Assembly: GCA_938038035.1 (NCBI GenBank) | Contig: CALHQV010000006.1 | Span: 1 to 5,965 of the forward strand | Direction of reading: 5' to 3' | Source: an uncultured Gemella sp. | GTDB lineage: Bacteria > Bacillota > Bacilli > Staphylococcales > Gemellaceae | DNA: 5,965 nt | Shown here: positions 1 through 5,965 of the stretch, one piece after another | Layout of the letters: every line of letters begins with the position of its first letter | How positions within the stretch are numbered: position 1 is the stretch's first letter | The notes under the pieces: model-generated | Told to the model about the DNA's origin: nothing | Databases searched by the model: none | Seen by the model: only the letters and a program-made list of their open reading frames with translations | Program-made: the position numbers and the translations under genes

Positions 1-33
1 ATGACCCTTGATAGATCATAGCTTTCTTTTTAA
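1..33. terminator. Probable terminator hairpin downstream of cydC, cut by the window edge
   Basis: As minus-strand RNA, AUGAUC (19-14) can pair with GGUCAU (6-1) around a 7-nt loop, one pair being G-U. It is preceded by an A-rich run (AAAAAGAAAGCT, 31-20). On the plus strand the equivalent stem has one C-A mismatch and is followed by AGCTTTCTTTTT (20-31). If bases left of position 1 read AGCT-like and A-rich on plus, the stem extends and makes a bidirectional terminator between cydC and a neighbour. Only half can be seen, so this is partly inference. It lies 48 nt past the cydC stop, the expected place for the operon end. Confidence 0.45.
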
Positions 34-60
34 TATTTTGTATTTATAAATATTTTTTAA

Positions 61-80
61 ATAATATTACGCAATATTAT
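61..80. repeat. AT-only inverted repeat spanning the cydC stop codon
   Basis: ATAATATT (61-68) and AATATTAT (73-80) are perfect 8-bp inverted arms around ACGC, with the TAA stop of cydC inside. On the minus strand it is followed by TTTAAAAAATATTT rather than a clean T run. It has no GC pair in the stem, so it is a poor terminator; it may be a weak 3' structure or simply AT-rich chance. The adjacent TATTTATAAATA (41-52) is another AT palindrome of the same low weight. Confidence 0.35.
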
Positions 81-1800
81 CCATATCATACAATTTCTTA
101 TATTTATCATTTGTTACGTATAGTTCACTATGTGTTCCATCCATCTCTATTTCTCCATCTTTAATGAATATTATTCTATCCATATATTCGATAGAGTTTA
201 GGTGGTGGGTAATCCAAACTATTGTCTTATCTTTGCTAGATTCAAAAATTGTAGTTAACAGTTCATGTTCTGTCTTTGGATCTAACCCTACAGTCGGCTC
301 ATCTAGTAGTAATAATTCGTTGTTTTGAATAATACTTCTAGCGAATGCTATACGTTGACGCTCTCCTCCTGAGAACCTACTTCCTGTTTCAAATACATTT
401 GTATCTATTCCATCAGGAAGACTTTGTAATAATTTAGACAATTGAGCTTTTTCTAAACTCTCATTAATTTTATCTTCAATTTCAGCTTCTTCTGTTCCCG
501 AATCTAAAAGTGCAAGTTTAAGATTTTCTCTAATCGTCATATCAAATAGATATGGTTTTTGGTTTAACAGTGAAATCTCTGTACCCAACATTGTTTCTGT
601 TGGTTTTTTATCAAGAACAATAATCTCACCTTGATAATCTGTATAAGTACCTGTTAATAATTTCACCAATGTAGATTTCCCTACTCCACTTCTACCTAAT
701 ATTGCTACCTTCTCACCTTTTTTAATAGAAAGTGATAAGTTATTTAAAATAGTTTTACCTTTTTCATATTCAAAAGATAAATTTTTAACGTCAATAATAT
801 TTCCTTCAGAATTTTTTGCATTAACTACTTCAACTTCTTCATCATCTTCTTGAGCATAAAATTCTTTTACTCTATTTATTGAAACTTCATATCCTGGAAT
901 GTGAGCTACAGCTTCACTTGTCATTACTGCTACACTCAGAACCGATAATACCATCATACAGAATGATGCAATATAGACATTTTCGATTACATTGTTAACT
1001 GTCATATTCCAACAACTATATATCATTAAGAAAGCTGTGGCACCTGCAAGTAGGTTAACAAAGTTTTCTCTTAAGTGAACGAATGTTTTAATTTTTCTTT
1101 CACGTTTTAAAAGTTTTTGTTCTTTAACTTGGTAGTCATCCATAAATTCATTTACTTTATTAGAAGAAATCCAATCGCTTAATCCAAAAATAGCACTAGT
1201 AAAATCACGATATAGGTTATATTTAGCTTCTTTCATAATTTGGAAGTTCTTTCTAGTAATTGTAAGTGAAGCGAATGGTACTACAAAAATTATAAAAATT
1301 CCAAATAGTGTTGCTAATAGTGCATAATTCATATCATACCCAAACATCACTGTAATGAAAATTACATATAATACTAATGAAATAATACTTGGGAATATTG
1401 TTTTTAGATAGATATTTTGCATATTTTCAATATCTTCAGAAATAATACCTAGTAAATCTCCAGATTTATATTCTTTTTTCAATTTCAATGCTTTAGGTTC
1501 TAATATTTTATACACTCTACTACGCATTTTTTCTATTATTCCTAAAACTAAATTGTGACTCACTAACCTTTGAATATAAGCAAATGTAGATTGTGCTAAC
1601 GAGAATGTTCTTGTTAATACTGTAGGTACCTGTAGCATTAGGATATTTCCTATTTGTAATGATGCTTTACTGATTAAGTAACCTGATACGTACATTAACG
1701 CTGCTCCACTAATAACAGACATTAATCCTAAAAAGACTACTCCACTCATTACACCTTTATTCTTTTTAAGTTCTTTTCTTATTATTGAATTATTGTTCAC
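67..1800 (-). CDS. cydC: CydC-type ABC half-transporter (cytochrome bd assembly, thiol/haem transporter)
   Basis: This is the partner half of the CydDC transporter. The 577-residue protein has an N-terminal six-helix domain (about 17-300), an acidic linker (about 317-334) and a C-terminal ATPase. Walker A is GRSGVGKST (369-377), Q-loop Q414, signature FSGGE (476-480, with F replacing the usual L), Walker B LLLLDEPT (496-503, E501), D-loop VGLD (504-507) and H-loop H532. CydC identity rests on SGYLISKAS (39-47) in the first helix and YIQRLVSH (75-82). R78 and H82 there match the R-x3-H pair (R81/H85) that binds haem in the E. coli CydC structure, from memory. The start is GTG. It overlaps the cydD 3' end by 11 nt and has AGGAGGT 7 nt upstream, so coupled but strong initiation is likely. 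The next ATG (codon 18) would cut into the first helix and is less likely. Gene order alone would call this cydD in B. subtilis style. Confidence 0.95.
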   Translation of the reverse strand: MNNNSIIRKELKKNKGVMSGVVFLGLMSVISGAALMYVSGYLISKASLQIGNILMLQVPTVLTRTFSLAQSTFAYIQRLVSHNLVLGIIEKMRSRVYKILEPKALKLKKEYKSGDLLGIISEDIENMQNIYLKTIFPSIISLVLYVIFITVMFGYDMNYALLATLFGIFIIFVVPFASLTITRKNFQIMKEAKYNLYRDFTSAIFGLSDWISSNKVNEFMDDYQVKEQKLLKRERKIKTFVHLRENFVNLLAGATAFLMIYSCWNMTVNNVIENVYIASFCMMVLSVLSVAVMTSEAVAHIPGYEVSINRVKEFYAQEDDEEVEVVNAKNSEGNIIDVKNLSFEYEKGKTILNNLSLSIKKGEKVAILGRSGVGKSTLVKLLTGTYTDYQGEIIVLDKKPTETMLGTEISLLNQKPYLFDMTIRENLKLALLDSGTEEAEIEDKINESLEKAQLSKLLQSLPDGIDTNVFETGSRFSGGERQRIAFARSIIQNNELLLLDEPTVGLDPKTEHELLTTIFESSKDKTIVWITHHLNSIEYMDRIIFIKDGEIEMDGTHSELYVTNDKYKKLYDMDNIA

Positions 1801-3505
1801 TATAGCTACCTCCTACTAGATTAGCTTTCAATTCTTCAAAACGTGGTGAATTTTTAAATTCAACAACTTTCTCAAAATCACTAACCTTTCCTTGTTCTAG
1901 ATTTAACACATAATCTACATTATTCAGCCAGTGCAGTCTATGCGTAGCTATAATTACAGTTCTACCCTTAAATAATTCCAGTAGTTTTTCTTTAATTTCA
2001 AACTCTGTTTCTATATCTAGGTGACTTGTAGGTTCATCTAAAATAATTACTTCTCTATTACTAATTAAAGCTCTAGCAATAGCAATACGTTGCGCTTGAC
2101 CACCACTTAATTCTTGACCACCTTCTCCAATATTAGTGTCATAACCTTGTGGTAATGTAGAGATGAACTTATCTAAACCTACTAACTCACTAATTTCTTT
2201 TAAGTAATCTTCACTTATATTTTCATTAGAATAGAATAAGATATTATTACGAATTGTATCTGGAAAAATATAAGGGAATTGTGAGATATATGAGATATTG
2301 TTTGACCAGTGAACATTTTTTAAATTTGTAACTTCATCATTTATTAATATCTCGCCTTCACTTTGTTCATTAAATCCAGATAATAGTGAGATTAATGAAG
2401 TTTTTCCACTTCCACTTTGTCCTACAAGACAAATCTTTTCACCTTTGTTTATCGATAAAGTGATATTATCAAGAATTTTTTTATCATCTTTTATTAATCC
2501 TACATTTTGTAGTTTTATACTTTCTACATTTTCGATAGAAGATTTCTGAGAATTATTTTTCTCGTTGTTCACTATCATTCGATTAATATCTTCATAAGCC
2601 ATTTGACCATCAAGCGTTGCATGATAATCTGTTGCGGCTTGTTTCATAGGTAAGAAAAATTCTGGAGCTATTAATAATACAGTAAGCGAAGGTAATAGCA
2701 CTGTACTTCCATCTAATAGCAGAATCCCTAATCTAACAGCTAAAAGTGCAATTGCAATTGTTGTTAAGAAATCAAGTGCAAAGCTGTTTAAAAATGCTAC
2801 ACTAAGTGTCTTCATAGTACTTTGACGATACTCTTTATTTTTCTTTTCCATAATAGGTAAGTAATTTTTACTTACACCTAAGAATTTAAGTGTTTCTACA
2901 CCACGAATTGTATCGATAAAGTTATTAGATAATGCTCTATACTTTTTATACTGTCTATTCGCCATATCTCTAGCGTTAATTCCTAATAGTATCATAAAAA
3001 TAACGATAACTGGTATTACTGATATTATCATTAAGGCTGATACATAATCTGTATAGAATATAAAAATCACTACTAAGGTTGGGATAATAGCTCCGCGGAT
3101 TTGTTTTGATACATTTAATTCAAAATACTGTTTTACTTTTCCTATTCCATCAATTGCTAAGGTTACTAGCTTCCCTGATCCTTCTCTTGATGTAAAGTCA
3201 GGTCCTAAATCAAAATAACTCTGAAGCAGTTTTCTTCTTAGTTCTGTTTCAAACTTAATTGCATGATTTTCTGTAAAATATTGTTGTAAGTGTAAGAACA
3301 CTATCCTAAAAATAAAACCTATTAAAAAAAGAACACTATCTCTTACTACATTATCAAAATTTTTATTAAAAAGTCCCACTATGGCTTTTGCTAAAAAAGC
3401 AGCTTGTATAATTATACAAGCTGCTTCGAATATTGATAATATTAATAGTGTCAATGTAAGACTTTTTTTAACAGGAAGTTTTAATTTTGCTTCCTTTTTT
3501 TTCAT
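1790..3505 (-). CDS. cydD: CydD-type ABC half-transporter (cytochrome bd assembly, thiol/haem transporter)
   Basis: This is one half of the heterodimeric CydDC ABC transporter needed to mature cytochrome bd. Family literature describes export of cysteine/glutathione to the outside and, more recently, haem handling. The 571-residue protein has an N-terminal membrane domain of about six helices (about 15-300) and a C-terminal ATPase. Walker A is GQSGSGKTS (362-370), Q-loop Q409, signature LSGGQ (466-470), Walker B VIILDEPTS (486-494, catalytic E491), D-loop SHLD (494-497) and H-loop H522. CydD rather than CydC is indicated by the first-helix IIIQAAFLAK motif (31-40), GKLVTLAIDGI (111-121) and the APEFFLP...YHA stretch (280-296). 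B. subtilis nomenclature calls the third gene cydC, so naming by order conflicts with naming by family. The start lies 3 nt after cydB with only a modest GGAG site. Codons 2-4 hold an A8 run, and codons 27-37 contain a perfect 30-bp palindrome followed by T6. The last 11 nt overlap cydC. Confidence 0.95.
   Translation of the reverse strand: MKKKEAKLKLPVKKSLTLTLLILSIFEAACIIIQAAFLAKAIVGLFNKNFDNVVRDSVLFLIGFIFRIVFLHLQQYFTENHAIKFETELRRKLLQSYFDLGPDFTSREGSGKLVTLAIDGIGKVKQYFELNVSKQIRGAIIPTLVVIFIFYTDYVSALMIISVIPVIVIFMILLGINARDMANRQYKKYRALSNNFIDTIRGVETLKFLGVSKNYLPIMEKKNKEYRQSTMKTLSVAFLNSFALDFLTTIAIALLAVRLGILLLDGSTVLLPSLTVLLIAPEFFLPMKQAATDYHATLDGQMAYEDINRMIVNNEKNNSQKSSIENVESIKLQNVGLIKDDKKILDNITLSINKGEKICLVGQSGSGKTSLISLLSGFNEQSEGEILINDEVTNLKNVHWSNNISYISQFPYIFPDTIRNNILFYSNENISEDYLKEISELVGLDKFISTLPQGYDTNIGEGGQELSGGQAQRIAIARALISNREVIILDEPTSHLDIETEFEIKEKLLELFKGRTVIIATHRLHWLNNVDYVLNLEQGKVSDFEKVVEFKNSPRFEELKANLVGGSYSEQ
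1808..1814 (-). promoter_or_regulatory. Ribosome binding site that supports the GTG start of cydC
   Basis: AGGAGGT lies 7 nt before GTG and inside the last codons of cydD. No ATG lies at a usable distance, so this site decides in favour of GTG. The strong site partly offsets the weaker initiator codon. Confidence 0.85.
3393..3426 (-). terminator. Perfect 30-bp palindrome plus T6 within cydD: intrinsic-terminator-like hairpin
   Basis: Positions 3397-3411 (AAGCAGCTTGTATAA on plus) are the exact reverse complement of 3412-3426, with no mismatch. As minus-strand RNA this folds into a 13-bp stem with an AAUU loop and a GC-containing base (GCAGC/GCUGC). The stem closes into a run of six U (3393-3398, the last two being part of the palindrome), the standard layout of a rho-independent terminator in the direction of the operon. 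It sits in codons 27-37 of cydD, about 80 nt after the start, and encodes the conserved first-helix segment AACIIIQAAF. The structure is read directly from sequence; a terminator or attenuator role is inference. Translating ribosomes would normally disrupt it, so any termination would depend on how well cydD is translated. On the plus strand no T run follows, so it is directional. Confidence 0.6.
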
Positions 3506-3508
3506 TGA

Positions 3509-4537
3509 CTAATACTCCAATTCATCTTCTTTAGTTAGTCGTTTTCTAAAAATAGAATATGACCAAACTTGGTATCCTAAAACGAATGGCAATAGGAATA
3601 ATGCAACTATTGTCATAAGTCTTAGAGTATATACTCCACTCGCAGCATCATAAATAAATAGTGATTGACTAACATCATTACTGTTTATTATAGCACGTGG
3701 GAACATACCTGCGAAGACACTTAGAGTTAGGAACGCTAAAGTTCCTGATGTACTTAAGAATGCACCTAAGTCACGACCTTTAAAGTTTAAAACAAATGAT
3801 AACACGAAGAATGCTACCGCTACTAATGCTAACACTAAACCAACATAGTAGTTTGTTGTAAAGATATCTGTTTTAAATAATGCCCAAATAGCAAATACTA
3901 ATGTTACTACTGCAGCAAATGGGAATAATAATGCAGATGTCGCACGAGCTGCATTTCTTAATTCTCCTGTAGTTTTTAGAGCTAGGAATTGTGCTCCGTG
4001 AACTAACATAAGAAGTAACATCATTATTCCTCCAAGGATAGTAAATGGAGATAATAATCCTAAGAAACCATCAACTAAGTTTTTCTTAGCGTCAAGGTTT
4101 GCTCCTGTCATGAAGTTAGCTACTGCAACTCCCCATAATACTGGAGGAAGTAAGCTACCAACAAACATTGCTATATCGTATGATTTAATCCAAGTTCTAT
4201 TATCACCTAATTTACCTCTAAATTCAAATGATACGCCTCGTAAGATTAATGCTACTAACATTAATACGAATGCGATATAGTAACCGCTGAATAGTTTACC
4301 ATACCAGATAGGGAAAGCTGCGAACATTGCTCCTCCACCTGTTAATAACCAAACTTCGTTTGCATCCCAGAAAGGACCGATTGTATTAAAGTAAACACGT
4401 TTATCTTCATCAGTCTTACCTAGTACTTGAGCTAGTACCCCAACTCCGAAGTCATATCCTTCTAATACGAAGAATCCTGTAAATAGTATTGTAATAAGTA
4501 AGAACCAAATATTTGGTAAAGCTACTGACCAATCCAT
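3509..4537 (-). CDS. cydB: Cytochrome bd ubiquinol/menaquinol oxidase subunit II
   Basis: This is the second core subunit of cytochrome bd. It pairs with CydA in the membrane and stabilises the haem d/b595 site. The 342-residue protein has eight to nine hydrophobic segments. Family motifs are clear: LEGYDFGVG (25-33, with D29), GPFWDANEVW (54-63, with D58), the following glycine-rich GGGAMFAAFP stretch (67-76), and LRGVSFEFR (99-107, with R100). D29, D58 and R100 fall at the same numbers as in E. coli CydB. The ATG lies 1 nt after the cydA stop and is served by AAGGAGGT inside the last cydA codons, which suggests translational coupling. The gene ends in TAG 3 nt before cydD, so there is no room here for a small CydX/CydS subunit, which often follows cydB in other bacteria. 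Length and motifs are complete, and I see no lesion. Confidence 0.98.
   Translation of the reverse strand: MDWSVALPNIWFLLITILFTGFFVLEGYDFGVGVLAQVLGKTDEDKRVYFNTIGPFWDANEVWLLTGGGAMFAAFPIWYGKLFSGYYIAFVLMLVALILRGVSFEFRGKLGDNRTWIKSYDIAMFVGSLLPPVLWGVAVANFMTGANLDAKKNLVDGFLGLLSPFTILGGIMMLLLMLVHGAQFLALKTTGELRNAARATSALLFPFAAVVTLVFAIWALFKTDIFTTNYYVGLVLALVAVAFFVLSFVLNFKGRDLGAFLSTSGTLAFLTLSVFAGMFPRAIINSNDVSQSLFIYDAASGVYTLRLMTIVALFLLPFVLGYQVWSYSIFRKRLTKEDELEY
3515..3518 (-). promoter_or_regulatory. Weak ribosome binding site of cydD
   Basis: Only GGAG (within TTGGAG) precedes the cydD ATG, at 9 nt. The other three genes have six or more consecutive matches. The site lies in the cydB coding end, so cydD probably relies on coupling to cydB. 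Flanking GACTAA (3535-3540 read on minus) and TTAGTC (3507-3512 read on minus) could pair as a 6-bp stem that leaves GGAG in the loop, but this is short enough to be chance. Confidence 0.65.
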
Positions 4538-4538
4538 A

Positions 4539-5921
4539 CTATGCTACCTCCTTCACAGTTGTTTCTTTTTTATTCATTGCATATCTAAATGCGATAAATT
4601 GTGTAATACCTAAAACTGTGTATAATACACAGAATACTAATAGCGAGAATAATACTGAGGCTCCAGAGTTTGGTGAAACTCCAGATTCAGTAGCCATTAC
4701 TCCAAAGATTAAGAATGGTTGACGCCCCATCTCAGCCATAATCCAACCACAAGCAGTAGCAACTTCAGCTACTAAAAGTGTCCATGGCATAAGTTGTAAG
4801 AACCAACGTTTCTTAATTTCAGTTCTCTTGAATGCGAAAATTGTTCCAAGTAATGACATTAGTATTAAGATACCAACAGAATAAGACATAACTCTGAATG
4901 AGTAATAAATTGTTGGTACATCTGGTGTGTAGTCAATGTGTTTTCCTACTACTGGATAGTATTTTTCATCCATTTCTTTTTGAAGAGATTTCATACCTTT
5001 AAGGCTTCCTTCAAACTTGTCATACGCTAAGAAACTTAACATACCAGGTACTTCAAGGTAATGTTCTGCTTTTTGTTGTTTCTGATCGATTGTAGCTAAA
5101 ATTGAGAATGGTGCTGAATTTCCAGTATCTTCATATAGAGCTTCAGCAGCTGCAACTTTCATAGGATATTCTCTTACTAGGTATTGCATTTGAGAGTGAC
5201 CTGTTACAAATAATCCAGTAGATCCGATTAAAGCAGCTACGATAGAAATTTTAAATGCTTTTCTGAACATTGGAACTTCTTGATTACGAACCATTTTCCA
5301 AGATGCAATACCTGCAATTGTGAATGCCCCAACTGTTAACGCCATTGTTACTACGTGAGGGAATTGGTTCCATAAGTATGGGTTTTTAATGATTGCAAAG
5401 AAGTCAATCATTTCTGCTTTTTTACCAATTACACTGTTCTCAACATATTTAACACCTACTGGATGTTGCATGAATGAGTTAGCTGATAAAATCCAGAACG
5501 CTGACATAAGTGTTCCTATACTTACTAACCAAATACACATTGCGTGTAATTTTTTGTTAATTTTCTCCCAAGAGAAAATCCAAATACCGATAAATGTAGA
5601 CTCAAGATAGAATGCAAGTAATGCTTCTACCGCAAGTGATGGTCCAAACACATCCCCTACGAATGAAGAATATTCAGACCAGTTCATACCAAATTGGAAC
5701 TCTTGAAGAATACCTGTAACAACCCCAACAGCAAAGTTAATTAGGAATAAGTGCCCAAAGAACTTCGTAATTCTTTTGTAATGCTCATCGCCAGTTTTAA
5801 CATAAATACTTTCAAAAATTGCGATTAAGAACACCATACCTATAGTAATAGGTACAAAGAAGAAGTGGAACACTGTTGTCGCTGCGAATTGTATCCTTGC
5901 AAGTAATAGTGGATCCAACAT
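4539..5921 (-). CDS. cydA: Cytochrome bd ubiquinol/menaquinol oxidase subunit I
   Basis: This is the haem-bearing, quinol-oxidising subunit of the membrane terminal oxidase cytochrome bd, which passes electrons from quinol to O2. The 460-residue protein has about nine membrane segments (roughly 15-37, 54-74, 95-117, 126-148, 187-207, 222-243, 338-363, 377-398, 421-446). Key residues align with E. coli CydA: H19 (haem ligand), E99 and E107 (proton path/haem d region), H189 (E. coli H186) and M345 (M393) for haem b558, R343 (R391), K255 and E260 (K252 and E257, quinol site), and E397 (E445, haem b595). The K255-M345 distance is about 50 residues shorter than in E. coli, so this is the short Q-loop form. 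The GRQPW motif reads GRQPF (399-403). The ATG start is fixed by TAAGGAGGT 6 nt upstream and by the usual distance to H19. It is first in the operon, 1 nt before cydB. Identification is very secure. Confidence 0.98.
   Translation of the reverse strand: MLDPLLLARIQFAATTVFHFFFVPITIGMVFLIAIFESIYVKTGDEHYKRITKFFGHLFLINFAVGVVTGILQEFQFGMNWSEYSSFVGDVFGPSLAVEALLAFYLESTFIGIWIFSWEKINKKLHAMCIWLVSIGTLMSAFWILSANSFMQHPVGVKYVENSVIGKKAEMIDFFAIIKNPYLWNQFPHVVTMALTVGAFTIAGIASWKMVRNQEVPMFRKAFKISIVAALIGSTGLFVTGHSQMQYLVREYPMKVAAAEALYEDTGNSAPFSILATIDQKQQKAEHYLEVPGMLSFLAYDKFEGSLKGMKSLQKEMDEKYYPVVGKHIDYTPDVPTIYYSFRVMSYSVGILILMSLLGTIFAFKRTEIKKRWFLQLMPWTLLVAEVATACGWIMAEMGRQPFLIFGVMATESGVSPNSGASVLFSLLVFCVLYTVLGITQFIAFRYAMNKKETTVKEVA
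4546..4553 (-). promoter_or_regulatory. Strong ribosome binding site of cydB, inside the cydA 3' end
   Basis: AAGGAGGT lies 8 nt before the cydB ATG and within the last codons of cydA (Lys-Glu-Val). With only 1 nt between the genes, ribosomes finishing cydA can restart at once, which would help equal production of the two subunits. Confidence 0.88.
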
Positions 5922-5927
5922 AGATAT

Positions 5928-5936
5928 ACCTCCTTA
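5928..5936 (-). promoter_or_regulatory. Strong ribosome binding site of cydA
   Basis: The minus strand reads TAAGGAGGT, a near-perfect anti-16S match, 6 nt before the cydA ATG. It fixes the start and predicts high translation of the first operon gene. Confidence 0.9.
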
Positions 5937-5946
5937 TATGTGTTAA

Positions 5947-5952
5947 TTTATA
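5947..5952 (-). promoter_or_regulatory. Possible -10 box of the cyd operon
   Basis: TATAAA on the minus strand matches five of six bases of the TATAAT consensus and lies 25 nt before the cydA ATG. A start site near 5940 would leave a short leader of about 20 nt that just holds the ribosome binding site. The matching -35 box would fall beyond the right edge. The region is so AT-rich that such matches are common, and a promoter further upstream is equally possible. No clear Rex-type (TTGTGA-N5-TCACAA-like) operator is seen in these 44 bases. Confidence 0.25.
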
Positions 5953-5965
5953 TTTAATTGTAAAT

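Noticed and set aside
2739..2752. Short palindromic repeat around CAATTGCAATTG in cydD
   Set aside because: It comes from repeated GCA ATT codons in an Ile-Ala membrane helix and carries no other signal.
3391..3399. Slippery heptamer T TTT TTA in frame in cydD, suggesting programmed -1 frameshifting
   Set aside because: The hairpin lies upstream of it, not downstream as a stimulator should. The shifted frame meets a stop within about ten codons, and the zero frame encodes the full conserved protein.
4504..4517. 14-bp perfect palindrome ACCAAATATTTGGT near the cydB start
   Set aside because: Only seven pairs with no loop room and no T run. It encodes Pro-Asn-Ile-Trp and is within chance expectation, though a protein-binding site cannot be excluded.
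4513..4722. Plus-strand open frame of 69 codons opposite the cydB start and cydA end
   Set aside because: It lies antisense to two certain genes, resembles no family I know and has no convincing ribosome binding site. It is best explained as a shadow of the coding strand.
5560..5579. 8-bp hairpin ATTTTCTC-CCAA-GAGAAAAT in cydA
   Set aside because: It is not followed by a T run on either strand, and stems of this length are expected by chance in about 6 kb of AT-rich DNA.
5389..5610. Plus-strand open frame of 73 codons inside cydA
   Set aside because: It is fully antisense to conserved cydA sequence, with no family resemblance and no strong initiation site.
5941..5960. AT-rich near-palindrome upstream of cydA as a Rex operator
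   Set aside because: TGTTAA is followed at the wrong spacing by TTAATTG and lacks the TTGTGA/TCACAA half-sites. With only 44 upstream bases visible, it cannot be called.

Overview
The window holds one complete four-gene cluster, all on the minus strand and reading right to left: cydA, cydB, a CydD-type ABC half-transporter and a CydC-type ABC half-transporter. This is the cytochrome bd quinol oxidase operon with its assembly transporter. Low GC (about one third by eye), strong AGGAGG-type ribosome binding sites, the short Q-loop form of CydA and the cydA-cydB-cydD-cydC order point to a low-GC Bacillota, class Bacilli. A facultatively anaerobic Gemella-like organism would fit, but the genus is a guess.

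Layout. The right edge (5922-5965) is a short AT-rich leader with a strong ribosome binding site and a possible -10 box; any -35 box or redox operator lies mostly outside the window. cydA (5921-4539) and cydB (4537-3509) are 1 nt apart. cydD (3505-1790) starts 3 nt after cydB. cydC (1800-67) starts with GTG, overlaps the end of cydD by 11 nt and has its own strong ribosome binding site. The left edge (1-66) is non-coding, with an AT-only inverted repeat across the cydC stop and a probable terminator hairpin cut by the window edge. Nearly all of the window is coding, and no gap exceeds 300 bases.

How the genes work together. CydA and CydB form the membrane oxidase that oxidises quinol and reduces O2 to water at high affinity without pumping protons. 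Haem ligands, quinol-site residues and proton-path acids can be placed at positions matching E. coli. CydD and CydC form the heterodimeric ABC transporter needed to mature the oxidase; it has been described as a thiol (cysteine/glutathione) exporter and more recently as a haem transporter.

The most notable non-gene signal is a perfect 30-bp palindrome (3397-3426) inside codons 27-37 of cydD. On the coding strand it is followed directly by six T residues, so it looks like an intrinsic terminator about 80 nt into the gene, just past the cydAB/cydDC boundary. It follows the weakest ribosome binding site of the operon and an A8 tract just after the start codon. Together these suggest, as inference only, a translation-sensitive attenuator that lets the cell make more oxidase than transporter.
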